From: Pyrococcus kukulkanii
GTDB lineage: Archaea > Methanobacteriota_B > Thermococci > Thermococcales > Thermococcaceae
Direction: 5' to 3'
Assembly (NCBI RefSeq): GCF_001577775.1
Contig: NZ_CP010835.1
Coordinates: forward strand, 1,116,001-1,180,000
Length of the DNA stretch: 64,000 bases
The notes under the pieces are model-generated. The model searched no databases and was not told where the DNA came from. It saw nothing but the letters and a program-made list of their open reading frames with translations. Both the position numbers and the translations under genes were made by a program. Position 1 is the first letter of the stretch, and each line of letters begins with the position of its first letter. This document shows, piece by piece, positions 33,646-43,913 of the stretch.

Positions 33646-34659
33646 ATGGGAGCAAGGGAGGCACTGCCAAAGTACTTCGCTATCCTTGAAGGTGAAGATA
33701 TTCCGAACTTCCTCTTGACGAGAAAAGTTGAGGTCAGCTTTGATGACAACACTAATCTCCAAGAGCTTTGGGAAGTTCATGATGAGGGCATGGACAGGCT
33801 GAAGGAGAATGATTTAAGCGAGAACCCCAGGAAAAATTTACTCGATTTAAAGGCTAAAATAGCCGATAGGATACTTGAGAGCTGTCACCTCTGTGAGATA
33901 AGGTGTGGGATAAATAGGAAGGAGAGCATTGGCTACTGCAGGGTTAAGGAAAGCTTAGTTGCGAGCGACTTCCTGCATTATGGAGAGGAACCCGAGCTAG
34001 TTCCCTCATACACTGTTTTCTTCTCAGGATGTAACTTCCGTTGCATTTTCTGCCAGAACTGGGATATAAGCCAGTTCAGGGTTGGCATCGAGATAATCCC
34101 AGAGTACATGGCCTTAAAGATCGAAAGGGCCTATAGATTCGGAGCAAAGAACGTGAACTTCGTTGGCGGGGAGCCCACCCCTAACCTCCCCTTCATTCTA
34201 GAGACGTTAAGGCACGTTAGGGTTCCAATCCCGGTTATTTGGAACTCAAACATGTACATGAGCGTTGAGGCGATGAAGCTCCTTGACGGCGTTGTTGATG
34301 TATATCTGGGAGACTTTAAGTACGGGAACGATGAATGCGCAAGAAAGTACTCAAAGGTTCCAAGGTACTGGGAGGTAGTTACGAGGAACTTCCTCCTCGC
34401 GAAGAATCATTTTAGGGCAGAGTTCCTGATAAGGCATCTCGTGATGCCAAATCATTTAGAGTGTTGCACCAGGCCTATACTAAAGTGGATAGCGGAGAAC
34501 CTTGGTAGGGATGTTAGGGTGAACGTCATGTTCCAGTATAGGCCAGAGTATAGGGCTCAAGAATATAAGGAGATTGCAAGGATGCTGACGCTTGAAGAGA
34601 TGGAAGAAGCTGAGAAGATAGTGAGAGAAATAGGACTGAAAAATGCACTTGTTGGATAG
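33646..34659 (+). CDS. Radical SAM protein (PflA-like)
   Basis: 337 residues. The radical SAM cluster Cys129, Cys133 and Cys136 are in FFSGCNFRCIFCQNWDIS; GGEPTPNLPFIL is the SAM-binding motif. A separate N-terminal set of cysteines (ESCHLCEIRCG, Cys80/83/87, and Cys98) suggests an additional metal site. The family is close to pyruvate formate-lyase activating-like proteins of archaea with unknown targets. It starts at ATG 33646 and is followed by a DUF192 gene 24 nt after its stop. Confidence 0.85.
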   Translation: MGAREALPKYFAILEGEDIPNFLLTRKVEVSFDDNTNLQELWEVHDEGMDRLKENDLSENPRKNLLDLKAKIADRILESCHLCEIRCGINRKESIGYCRVKESLVASDFLHYGEEPELVPSYTVFFSGCNFRCIFCQNWDISQFRVGIEIIPEYMALKIERAYRFGAKNVNFVGGEPTPNLPFILETLRHVRVPIPVIWNSNMYMSVEAMKLLDGVVDVYLGDFKYGNDECARKYSKVPRYWEVVTRNFLLAKNHFRAEFLIRHLVMPNHLECCTRPILKWIAENLGRDVRVNVMFQYRPEYRAQEYKEIARMLTLEEMEEAEKIVREIGLKNALVG

Positions 34660-34683
34660 TTCCTCTTAAGTGGTGACATAAGA

Positions 34684-35025
34684 ATGTTAGTCAATGAAAC
34701 CAAGGGGCTCATGTGGGAAGGGGAGGTTAGGTTTGCGGACAACTTCATTAAAAGGTTCCTGGGACTAATGTTTCAAAAGCCAAAGTACGCCCTCATATTC
34801 GTACTGCCCATGGAAACCAGAATTAACGCCTCAATACACGGCTTCTTCATGAGGGAAGCTATAGACGTTATATTCTTAGATTCAAAGAGGAAAATAGTTG
34901 ATCTTGCCGTATTAAGACCCTGGCATTTGTACACTCCTAAAAGACCTGCGAAATATATCATTGAAGGACCAAAAGGCATGATCCAAACCCTTAAAGCTGA
35001 AGTTGACGATGTAATTAAATGGTAG
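34684..35025 (+). CDS. DUF192 family protein
   Basis: 113 residues with the DUF192 pattern: [61 protein letters not shown]-type core, and [12 protein letters not shown] at the end. The fold is a small beta barrel of unknown function. GGTGAC lies upstream of the ATG. It is downstream of the radical SAM gene in the same direction. Confidence 0.85.
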   Translation: MLVNETKGLMWEGEVRFADNFIKRFLGLMFQKPKYALIFVLPMETRINASIHGFFMREAIDVIFLDSKRKIVDLAVLRPWHLYTPKRPAKYIIEGPKGMIQTLKAEVDDVIKW

Positions 35026-35133
35026 AATAATTACATAATTGAGCAAAAACATTATTATGTACAATTTTCCAAACCTCCTAAGTTTTGAGAGAGAACCAAA
35101 TTATTTAAAAGTCCGAGCCGAGATTGAGGAGCG

Positions 35134-37725
35134 ATGGGAGAAATAAGGTGGGCCACCAAGGAGTACACCGATGAAGAGATATATTCAATCCTCGATCCCG
35201 TGGTTAGGGAGTGGTTTAAGAGGAAGTTTAAATCGTTCACTCCACCACAAAGGTACGCCATAGTTGAGATACATAAAGGAGAAAACGTCTTAATTTCATC
35301 GCCCACCGGTTCAGGTAAAACACTCTCCGCATTTCTGGCTATAATAAGCGAGCTCATATCCCTGGGGAGGAAGGGAGAGCTTGAGGATAAGATATACTGC
35401 GTGTACGTCTCTCCGCTAAGGGCCCTAAACAACGATATAAGGAGGAACCTTGAGGAGCCTCTAGCTGAGATCAAGAGAGTAGCCCAGGAACTCGGAGAAG
35501 AAATACCGGAGATAAGGGTGGCTGTAAGAACCAGCGATACCACAAGCTACGAAAAGAGCAAGATGGTCAAAAAGCCCCCACACATACTCATCACAACTCC
35601 CGAAAGCCTGGCTATAGCGTTAAATGCTCCAAAGTTCAGGGAGAGGCTTAAGGATACAATGTGGGTTATAGTTGACGAAGTTCATGCTTTGGCGGAGAAC
35701 AAGAGGGGTTCCCACTTGGCCCTAACCCTAGAAAGGCTTAGGGAGCTAACAGGGAAGGATTTCGTGAGGATAGGCCTGAGTGCCACCATACATCCCTTAG
35801 AGGAAGTTGCAAAGTTCGTGTTCGGTTTTGAAAATGGGAAGCCAAGGCCAGGGTTAATTGTAGATGTCAGCTTCGCAAAGAGAACAAAGATAACCGTAGA
35901 GAGCGTGGTTGAGGATCTAGTCTATACTCCGGCGGATGTGCTTAGCCAGGCCCTCTACAGAAGGATAGGGGAGCTCGTCAAGAACAGGAAAACTACCTTA
36001 ATTTTTACGAACACGAGGAGCGGAACAGAGAGGGTTGTTTACCATTTAAAAAAGATGTTTCCCGAATGGGCAGATAAAATAGAGGCTCATCACTCCTCTT
36101 TATCTAGAGAGGTTAGACTAGAGGTTGAGGAAAGGCTAAAGCGGGGAGAACTTAAGATTATTGTTAGCTCAACGAGCCTGGAGCTCGGGATTGATATAGG
36201 GAGCATTGACCTTGTAATCCTAATTGGATCCCCTAAGAGCGTTAACAGGGCCCTCCAGAGGATAGGGAGGGCTGGACACAGGCTTCACGAGGTAAGTGAG
36301 GGGGTTATCTTAGCACTCGACAGGGATGACCTAGTTGAGGTTACTGTTTTAGCCCACAACGCAAGGAACAGGAGACTCGACAGAATTAGGATACCAAAGA
36401 ACCCCCTAGATGTTTTAGTTCAACATGTCCTGGGGATGGCCCTAGAGAGAGTTTGGGATGTTAACGAGGCTTATAACGTGGTGAAAAGAGCATATCCATT
36501 CAAAGACCTGCCCTTTGAGGACTTCATGAACGTTCTTAAGTATCTAGCAGGAGAGTACGCCGGCTTAGAAGAGAAGAAGGTCTACGCAAAGATATGGCTT
36601 GAAGACGGAAAGTTCGGAAAGAGGGGGAAGATGACGAGGGCAATCTACTACATGAACACTGGGACAATTCCTGATGAAGCGAAAATAGACGTCTTCACGG
36701 TAGATAAGAGGTACATAGGAACCGTTGAGGAAGAGTTCGCGGAGCACCTGATGCCAGGAGATATATTCGTTTTGGCAGGAAGAACTTACGAGTTCGTTAA
36801 GAGTAGGGGCAACAGGATATACGTCATACCCAGGGAAGGTGCAAAACCAACGATACCCTCATGGTTCTCGGAAATGCTACCTTTAAGCTTCGACCTAGCT
36901 CTGGATATACAGAGGTTTAGGAGAGAGGTAAAGTCTTTATTAGGTAATAAGAGGGCAAAATCATTCCTTATGAAGAAGTACAGGATTGATGAAGTTACAG
37001 CAAAGGCGATACTCTCCTACTTCAGGGAGCAGGCCAAGTACTCAATAATCCCAGACGATGAAACGGTTTTGGTGGAGGCAGTCAGGGATAGAAATGTTGT
37101 CAAGTACTTCTTCCACACCCTCGTCGGCAGAAGGGCCAATGATGCCCTGAGCAGGGCTTTTGCTTATATTATAAGCAAAAAGAAGAGGTGCAACGTTGGG
37201 GTCGCGATAACGGATAACGGCTTCATGCTCAAAGTTCCCGAGGATAAAGCCCTAACCCAGGAAGAAATTCTCGAATTATTTAAGCTGGAAAACCTTAGGG
37301 AAACCCTAAAGAGAGCCTTGGACAATACAGAACTGTTGAAGAGGAGGTTCAGGCATGTAGCGAACAGGGGATTACTAGTTCTGAGGAGGTACATGGGAAG
37401 GGAGAAGAGCCTAAGCAGACAACAGATTAACGCCCAAACCCTCCTGAACTTCCTCAAGAAGAATTATCCAGACTTTCCACTGCTCAAGGAGGTGTACAGG
37501 GAGATTATGGAGGACAAGATGGATGTTGAAAACGCTGAACTCTTTCTACGTTGGATAAGGGATGGTAAAATAAGGGTCATTATTAGGGAGCATGAGTATC
37601 CAAGCCCATTCGCGTTCAACTTAGAGGTCGTTGGGGCTAGCGACGTTGTCCTCATGGAAGATAGAAGGGAGCTGATAAAGCAACTGCACCAGAAGATAAT
37701 GGCAATAATTAGTGATATCACCTAA
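35134..37725 (+). CDS. lhr: Lhr-family ATP-dependent helicase
   Basis: 863 residues of the Lhr-core type. Motifs: FTPPQRYAI (Q motif), SSPTGSGKT (Walker A, about 56-63), VSPLRALNND (Ia), TTPESLA (Ib), VDEVHAL (Walker B, DEVH), GLSATIHPLEE (III), IFTNTRSGTERV (IV), SSTSLELGIDIGSIDLV (V) and QRIGRAGHR (VI), then a winged-helix and an Lhr-C domain. Thermococcal Lhr proteins unwind RNA:DNA or DNA and are linked to repair or RNA handling. It is a plus-strand gene with GAGGAG upstream of ATG 35134. Confidence 0.92.
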   Translation: MGEIRWATKEYTDEEIYSILDPVVREWFKRKFKSFTPPQRYAIVEIHKGENVLISSPTGSGKTLSAFLAIISELISLGRKGELEDKIYCVYVSPLRALNNDIRRNLEEPLAEIKRVAQELGEEIPEIRVAVRTSDTTSYEKSKMVKKPPHILITTPESLAIALNAPKFRERLKDTMWVIVDEVHALAENKRGSHLALTLERLRELTGKDFVRIGLSATIHPLEEVAKFVFGFENGKPRPGLIVDVSFAKRTKITVESVVEDLVYTPADVLSQALYRRIGELVKNRKTTLIFTNTRSGTERVVYHLKKMFPEWADKIEAHHSSLSREVRLEVEERLKRGELKIIVSSTSLELGIDIGSIDLVILIGSPKSVNRALQRIGRAGHRLHEVSEGVILALDRDDLVEVTVLAHNARNRRLDRIRIPKNPLDVLVQHVLGMALERVWDVNEAYNVVKRAYPFKDLPFEDFMNVLKYLAGEYAGLEEKKVYAKIWLEDGKFGKRGKMTRAIYYMNTGTIPDEAKIDVFTVDKRYIGTVEEEFAEHLMPGDIFVLAGRTYEFVKSRGNRIYVIPREGAKPTIPSWFSEMLPLSFDLALDIQRFRREVKSLLGNKRAKSFLMKKYRIDEVTAKAILSYFREQAKYSIIPDDETVLVEAVRDRNVVKYFFHTLVGRRANDALSRAFAYIISKKKRCNVGVAITDNGFMLKVPEDKALTQEEILELFKLENLRETLKRALDNTELLKRRFRHVANRGLLVLRRYMGREKSLSRQQINAQTLLNFLKKNYPDFPLLKEVYREIMEDKMDVENAELFLRWIRDGKIRVIIREHEYPSPFAFNLEVVGASDVVLMEDRRELIKQLHQKIMAIISDIT

Positions 37726-38605
37726 TTGCTATTACCTTACCTGCATGTAACTTCTCAAAATTGTTTCCAAATTTCTTCAAGAACATATTTTCTGCTCGAA
37801 GGCCTGTGCAATGTCCAGTGTAGACTTTTTTGATTCCTAATCTCTTTAAAGCATTCACCGTGTTATTTATTCTTTCTTCATTGGCATTTATCAAATGAAA
37901 TCCCCCTACTACTGCATAAACCTTTTTAATTCCACTTATCTTCATAGCTTTCTTCACCATGCTAACTATCCCAGGATGAGAACATCCCCCAATAATTACC
38001 AATCCCTTTTCCGTGTTTATTGCCAGTCCTATCTCATCATTTATAGAATCAGGCACTATCTTACCATCCTTGAGTGTGTAAAGACCTAATGTCTGACTCT
38101 TTTCGAATTCAACTTTTTCATCTTCTGCAATTTCCCCTAAGGTGAATACCCCTGGCACTAGCCTAATAGGTTCTCTTGTCAGTATCCATATTCCCCCTAA
38201 CTCCTCTATGGCCTCTTTGGAACCGCCACGTAACGGTGGGATCCCCGCATAAATGAACTCAGGCTCAAGGGCAAAGCTTATTTTGAATATTTCGGGATGA
38301 GCAAATATTGGAATTTCCTTATTTATCTCCTTCATAAGACCCAGTAAACCACCTGTATGATCAAAATGGCTATGAGAGAGAACTATCATGTCCACAGTTT
38401 TGGGTTCAATACTTAAGAGTTTCATATTAAACAGGATAGGCTCCGCATATGAGCCAGTATCAAAGAGTATCCTCCTACGCATATGCCCACTTCTAATTTC
38501 TATTAAGAAGGAAATTCCATGCTGCGCCCAGAATGGACTATTGTAGCCCGCGTAGTCTTCAGCAAGCACATAGATTATTAATTCGTTAACTTTCCCAATT
38601 TCCAT
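37718..38605 (-). CDS. MBL-fold metallohydrolase (methanopterin-synthase-like)
   Basis: 295 residues with the metallo-beta-lactamase signature LSHSHFDHTGGL, a first Asp in ILFDTGSYAEP, GGCSHPGIVSMVKKA and VVGGFHLI, and a final VYTGHCTG. It resembles the archaeal group annotated as 7,8-dihydropterin-6-yl-methyl-4-(beta-D-ribofuranosyl)aminobenzene 5'-phosphate synthase, a name based on weak evidence in the family. GGGAGGT lies upstream of ATG 38605. It lies directly downstream of the H/ACA sRNA on the same strand. Confidence 0.82.
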   Translation of the reverse strand: MEIGKVNELIIYVLAEDYAGYNSPFWAQHGISFLIEIRSGHMRRRILFDTGSYAEPILFNMKLLSIEPKTVDMIVLSHSHFDHTGGLLGLMKEINKEIPIFAHPEIFKISFALEPEFIYAGIPPLRGGSKEAIEELGGIWILTREPIRLVPGVFTLGEIAEDEKVEFEKSQTLGLYTLKDGKIVPDSINDEIGLAINTEKGLVIIGGCSHPGIVSMVKKAMKISGIKKVYAVVGGFHLINANEERINNTVNALKRLGIKKVYTGHCTGLRAENMFLKKFGNNFEKLHAGKVIAIR

Positions 38606-38634
38606 AATATTCCATACCTCCCGAATATAGAAAG

Positions 38635-38693
38635 TGTCCCCTCCCCGACCGCCCCCCGGTCACCTTTCGCGGGGGTGTGAGAGGGGAGGGGTC
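38635..38693 (-). ncRNA. H/ACA box sRNA (single hairpin with K-loop)
   Basis: The minus strand, from 38693: GA-CCCCTCCCC, then TCTCACA, CCCCCG, CGAAAGGTGAC, CGGGGG, GCGGTC, GGGGAGGGG, ACA (38637-38635). The outer stem CCCCTCCCC/GGGGAGGGG is perfect, the inner stem is CCCCCG/CGGGGG, and the apical CGA...UGA segment fits an L7Ae-binding K-loop. The pocket lies 15 nt from the ACA box (14-16 nt is typical). TTTAAAATTG at about 38713-38724 is a TATA-like element at the right distance. It should guide one pseudouridine in rRNA; the pocket sequences TCTCACA and GCGGTC define the target. Very GC-rich against its surroundings. Confidence 0.88.
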
Positions 38694-38717
38694 ATTTAAT
38701 AGTTAACTTAAACAATT

Positions 38718-39803
38718 TTAAATTATTGCCTCTGTTGTTTGCTTATTAAAAATATGAACCTTTTGCATGTTAATTTTAAATTTTATTTTTTCACCTTCTT
38801 TTATGTTTTTGTTTGTCTTTGCCTTTATTGTAACGTTTCCGATCTTAATATGAAGTATCCGTTCACTTCCAAGATTCTCAATAATCTCAACAATGCCCCT
38901 TAAATCTCCCTCCCCAACAATAACGTCTTCTGGCCTTATTCCAAATATTATGGTCTTTTCAACAATGTTGGCTTCCTGGAGCACTTCAAACTGGTCCGGG
39001 AGTAGCTTGAGCTTGAATTCTCCGAAGTCTATAAAACCGTCCTCTCTTACAGTACCCTCAATGAAGTTCATTGGTGGTGTTCCTATGAATCCTGCGACGA
39101 ATGTGTTTTTTGGTTTTTCGTAGACTTCTTCTGGTGTTCCTACTTGTTGGAGAATGCCCTTGTTCATTACTGCAATTCTATCACCCATGGTCATTGCTTC
39201 TACTTGGTCGTGGGTGACGTAGATTGTTGTGACTCCTAATTGTCTTTGGAGCTTTTTTAATTCAGCCCTCATCTTCACCCTTAACTTTGCGTCAAGATTA
39301 CTCAAGGGTTCGTCCATCAGGAAGACTTTTGGTCTTCTCACGATTGCCCTCCCCAGGGCTACTCTTTGCCTCTGTCCTCCGGATAATTCCCTTGGCTTCC
39401 TGTTCAATAGTTCAGTAAGCCCCAGCATTTCAGCAACTTCCCTAACCCTCTTGTCGATTTCTTGCTTGGGTAATTTCCTAAGCTTGAGGGGGAATGCTAT
39501 ATTATCATAAACACTCATGTGGGGGTATAATGCATAGGATTGGAATACCATTGCCACATCCCTCTCCTTTGGAGGAACGAATACCCCCCTTTCAGCGTCA
39601 GCAACAACCTTGTCACCGATTATAATCCTACCCCTTGAAGGCTCCTCAAGCCCAGCAATCATCCTCAAAGTCGTAGTCTTACCACAACCCGACGGGCCCA
39701 AGAGAACCAAAAACTCACCATCCCCAACCTCCAAACTCAAATCCCTAACCGCAACAAACCCACCAAAGATCTTCCATACTCCTTCAAGCTTTACGCTTGC
39801 CAT
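38718..39803 (-). CDS. malK: Maltodextrin ABC transporter ATPase
   Basis: 361 residues: Walker A GPSGCGKTT, Q-loop VFQSYALYPHM, signature LSGGQRQRVALGRAI, Walker B VFLMDEPLSNLDAK, switch His in YVTHDQVEA, and a C-terminal OB/TOBE regulatory domain (FGIRPEDVIVGEG). It powers sugar uptake with MalEFG. The ATG at 39803 follows GGTGAAAGAC and is preferred over the GTG at 39812. It lies 34 nt after the amylopullulanase stop and is the last gene of the mal operon. Confidence 0.93.
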   Translation of the reverse strand: MASVKLEGVWKIFGGFVAVRDLSLEVGDGEFLVLLGPSGCGKTTTLRMIAGLEEPSRGRIIIGDKVVADAERGVFVPPKERDVAMVFQSYALYPHMSVYDNIAFPLKLRKLPKQEIDKRVREVAEMLGLTELLNRKPRELSGGQRQRVALGRAIVRRPKVFLMDEPLSNLDAKLRVKMRAELKKLQRQLGVTTIYVTHDQVEAMTMGDRIAVMNKGILQQVGTPEEVYEKPKNTFVAGFIGTPPMNFIEGTVREDGFIDFGEFKLKLLPDQFEVLQEANIVEKTIIFGIRPEDVIVGEGDLRGIVEIIENLGSERILHIKIGNVTIKAKTNKNIKEGEKIKFKINMQKVHIFNKQTTEAII

Positions 39804-39836
39804 GTCTTTCACCTCTAAAAATGGAAATATGGAAGA

Positions 39837-42800
39837 TCAAAGCCTTCTCTTTAGTAGGATTAATAATGCCAATCCGAGGATTGCTCCAGGCCCGCATATC
39901 CCTCCTTTAGTCGGTGATTGGGAAGATGGAGTTGGGGAGGTGCTTGGTGTAGTCGTTGAAGTCTGCGTTGTCGTAGTTTTCGTCTCTGTTTTTGTTTCCG
40001 TTTTTGTCTGGGTTGGAGTTTCCGTTCTTGTTGGTGTTGAAGTTTTCGTCTCTGTTTTTGTTTCCTCTGGTTTCTCTGGAGGTTTATATGCTCCCTTTAT
40101 TACTGGGATCATCAAGACCGTTGCGAGCTTCTTCTCCTTTACATCGTAACTCTTGAGTTGCTCTTCCTGGGTTGGCTTAAATCCTGGGGGCACTAATAGA
40201 TCTACCACTCTTGGCGCTAGACCGTCTATTACCGCTTGTGGCTCTGCTCCTCCTAGCTTCCACTGTTCAGCCTCAACAGCCACTGGTCTCCACTTATCAG
40301 GCCCATAACCATCTTGGCTTCCAACTAAGACCGCTAAGTATAGGCCGTAGGTAGCGTTAATCGTGAGGAATTTCTTTGGCAACTCCACCACTATTGCATT
40401 TCTAGTTGGATCAGCTGAGATCCTCATCTCCCCTTGGTACACGGTTCCATTCGGAAGGACGATTAAATTCCCGTAGTCCCACCCTGCAATTCTAAGGGCT
40501 AAGTCCCAGGGATGGTTTGGATCTAAGTCAACATTGCTTCCTGGCCCGTCGGGGTACATTTTTATTGCGGAGGTATTTCCTCCTGGTCTGAAGTCAAAGT
40601 ACACCTCTATAATCTGAAGGCTGAATTCATTCGGGGCATTCCATGGGTTATCTCCAAGCTCCTTGAAGTAGAACTCTAGTTTCCAGTATTCCTTCTCTTC
40701 CTTCATCGTAAACTTGAGAAGATCCAGGTGGTGTGGTACAAAGACTTTGTCGGTTGCGTAAGTGTAGGTTCCTGGGCCATGATCATCTCCTTCTGGATCA
40801 ATTATCACTATCGCTGGTTTTATCATTGGAATGGCCTTTACCGTTGCTAATTTCTTCTTCTCCAGATCATAGCTCTTGAGTTGCTCTTCCTGGGTTGGCT
40901 TAAATCCTGGGGGAGCAAGTAAGTCCATAACCCTTGGTGCTAGGCCGTCTATCACGGCCTGTGGTTCTGCCCCTCCTAGCTTCCATTGTTCGGCTTCAAC
41001 CGCTACCGGCCTCCACTTGTCTGGTCCATAACCGTCCTGGGATCCAACTAATACAACTCCCCACAGTCCATAGCTCTCGTTGAGCTTTATGAATTTCTTC
41101 GGAACTACCACGACTATCTTATTACTCGTTGGGTCTGCAGAAATCTTCATTTCTCCTTGGTACGCGGTTCCGTTTGCCAAAACTATGATATTTCCATAGT
41201 CCCAGCCGGCTATTCTGAACGCAACGTCCCATGGGTGATCTGGATCCAAGTTAACATTACTCCCAGGACCATCGGGATACATCTTTATCGCTGAGGTGTT
41301 TCCTCCATGCTTAAAGTCGAGGTAAACCTCTATAATCTGGAGGCTGAATCCATTTGGAGCATTCCATGGGTTATCTCCAAGCTCCTTGAAGTAGAACTCC
41401 ATGACGTAGGAATCGGTCTGCTCAAGTAGTCTGAATCTAAGTAGGTCTAGGTGATATGGCACGAAGACCTTGTCCGTTGCATAGGTGTAAGTCCCTGGCC
41501 CGTGATCATCTCCCTCAACGTCCTTTATGTCAACTAACGGCACGCCTTTCACTTGTACTGGAAGCTTAACTTCCACTGGAGTTGTGATGACCTCGAGTTC
41601 TCCATCCTTAACCGTAGAGACTGCGAAGTAGAAGTCTTCGGGAGTTTCTATATATTCAAATGGGAGTATGACGTGAACCATGTTGTTCTGAATTAGGACT
41701 TTGGCTTCTCCTGCCTTCTCGTACCCTTCGTATCCTGTTGCTTTGTACACTTCCGCTTTTCCGTCTTTGACTAAGATGTGCTTGGTTATCATCAATCCAA
41801 CGCTATCCTTTGAGAACGGGAACATTGAGTACCTGAATTCCTTTGGTTTTTCTTGAAGGAGCGTGAACGTGTTTCCTTCTCTCTTTTCATTTTCGTAAAT
41901 GGATATTTCGAGTTCAGTTAAGTTAGTCCCGCTAATTACGAAGTGCATACCGTTCGAATCAAAGTATATGCACACCTCTTTTGCCAGTGGAGATAGGCTT
42001 GAGAACTTTTCCGTTTTGTTCTCGGTAAGTCCCACTAATGCCCTAGTGAAGTACGGCTTTCCATCTGGATAATAATTCCCGTAAAGGTACGAGGGTGGCT
42101 CTAGACCAGCTAACTTGTACATCTCGTAAAGGTAAACCTTGAAGTATCTGTCGAACGTGTAGTCTTGACCGCTATCTTGGTCGTTTCCGTACCACCAGAA
42201 CCAGTCGCTTCCCTCCGCAAGTAGAAGGTATGTATAAGCTTTCTCCCAGTTTTCCTGACTCATTTTGTCTTTTTCCTTCATCAAAGCTTTTCTAGCTAAG
42301 TACAGCCAATACCATGCATAGTTTTCCTGGGGTTCCCCTATCCACGTTGAGAGCGTCCCATCTATCCAGCTCGATTCTGGCCAGTACATTTCCTCCTTTA
42401 CTCCAGCCATATCGTACAACTCTCCAAGGGACTTGGCCTTCTTTAGTGCCTCAACTTTATCTCCTGTGAGATCTAGCCTTTCGAGCATCTTTGGTGTAAG
42501 CTTGTTGGCCTTATCACCATACATCTGAATGTACTCGGAGGGAGTTACAGTCCTTATTAGTCCCTTTTTCTGTAGCTCGGTTAGTTTCTGGTACAATGTT
42601 TCAAGGAATAACTTTCCATCGTACGGATAGTGCTCCCAGGGGTTCTCACCGTCAAGCGTTATCACGTAAACAAGAGAGCCGTCATAATTCAACTTCTGGA
42701 TCTTTAGGAGGTCATTTATGAAGTCCTCAACGGCTTTGTCCTGGTTCATTCCTGAGTACGTAAAGCCTACCTTGTCGCTCAGAATGTGATCCCTAGGGAA

Positions 42801-43903
42801 TAGGTAGATTTTCTTTCCGTTGAACTCTGCAACCCAGGGCTTGTAATAGTTTTCGGGGCTGTACTTTATGCCAAGCCTCTGGAGGACTAGTTGATCCGTC
42901 ATCACCCATTGCCATCCGTTTTCTGCTAATATCTCTAAGGTCTTATCATTGAGGGCACTTTCCGCCGCCCATCCTCCCCTAGGCGTTACTTTTCCTCCGC
43001 CCAGGTACTTTTTGTAAAGCTCATTCGCAACTTTAACCTGGTCATCGAAATCCTTGTACCAGCCAAAGTCATTGAGAATTGGTCCTATTGGATGGGCAAA
43101 TGGTACGGTCGTTACTTCAACGTTACCGTTCCCGAGTAGTAGGTTTATCTCCTCGTGCATCCTAAAGGTATTGTTGAGGAGCCACATTTGGTGCTTTAGA
43201 ACCGTCTTAAGGTCATCTCTTGTATATCCCCCAATGTCAACCTTCTCGTATAAAGCCTTCAGATCTGGGTGTTCCATGATGTAGTTGTAGTCTATCCATG
43301 CCAAGTTAAAGAGAACTGCCAAGTCAATATAATCCTGTTCTGTAAATCCTTCTGTAACCTTTATTTTTTGTTCTTCTAGTGGTAAATTAGCGTATTTTGC
43401 CTTTAATCTTATCATCTTGCTCCTAAGTTCGCTGTATCTCTTCCAGATTTTCCTTATCGGATTACCACTACTATCCGTTACTGGTTCCCCGTTCCATGGT
43501 ATCGTATGGTCGAAGAATCCTCCAGGAGCTTGAAGCATGAACCACTTTTCTTCAACTGTTAGCGGTTCGCCGTTTGCTATTTTTTCCGAGATTATCTGGT
43601 AGGTATCCTTTGAACCGTTCATATATTGGGCTATCTGGTATATTAGGGTTCCTGAAAGGTCTATCGTGGCATGTACCTCTGGATATTTGCTCAGATAATA
43701 TGCCATCTTCCAGTAGTTGTTTGCTGCATGTAGCCTAACCCAGGGTCTTGTGAATATCCCTTGAATTGGGTCGTAATAGTAGGGCTGGTGCTGGTGCCAG
43801 ACTATTATAACGTTTAATGGCTTTGGGTCTTCAGCCCTTACTGGAACTGCTAGGGTACTAAAGAGGACTAAAAAATTGCAAATATGGAGAGTAGTTTCCT
43901 CAT
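39837..43903 (-). CDS. apu: Amylopullulanase, GH57, with a frameshift in the signal peptide
   Basis: About 1355 codons if read through one frameshift. From ATG 43903 (GAGGTGA upstream) comes MRKLLSIFAIF, then a stop; adding one T to the T6 run (43870-43875 on the minus strand) gives a normal signal peptide ending PVRA and joins VIIVWHQHQP, GH57 conserved region I, to the long frame. The next ATG, 43706, would lack region I. Region III GGWAAES carries the nucleophile Glu (codon 42960-42962), and TLDGENPWEH the acid region. Two repeated C-terminal beta-sandwich modules follow, then a Thr/Ser-rich linker and a GICGPGAILGLALLILLKRR membrane anchor. It degrades starch and pullulan outside the cell. 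Confidence 0.85.
40131..41520 (-). repeat. Tandem duplication of the amylopullulanase C-terminal module
   Basis: Two copies of about 700 bp encode near-identical modules, each starting with GDDHGPGTYTYATDKVFVP and ending in GFKPTQEEQLKSYD. Copy boundaries are about 40131-40810 and 40850-41520. The copies share GDNPWNAPN, GSNVxLDPxHPWD, IAGWDYGN and SQDGYGPDKWRPVAVEAEQW. The domain resembles the glucodextranase-like C-terminal module of thermococcal amylases. Confidence 0.8.
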
Positions 43904-43913
43904 TCCATTCACC

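Noticed and set aside
37708-37728. Palindrome AATTAGTGATATCACCTAATT
   Set aside because: It looks like an inverted TGM but the half-sites are in the wrong order (GTGATATCAC), and it lies in the convergent ends of lhr and the MBL gene, not in a promoter.
39940-40090. GTCTCTGTTTTTGTTTCC-like repeats and a Val-rich plus-strand frame
   Set aside because: They encode the Thr/Ser/Glu-rich linker of amylopullulanase on the minus strand; the plus-strand frame is a shadow.
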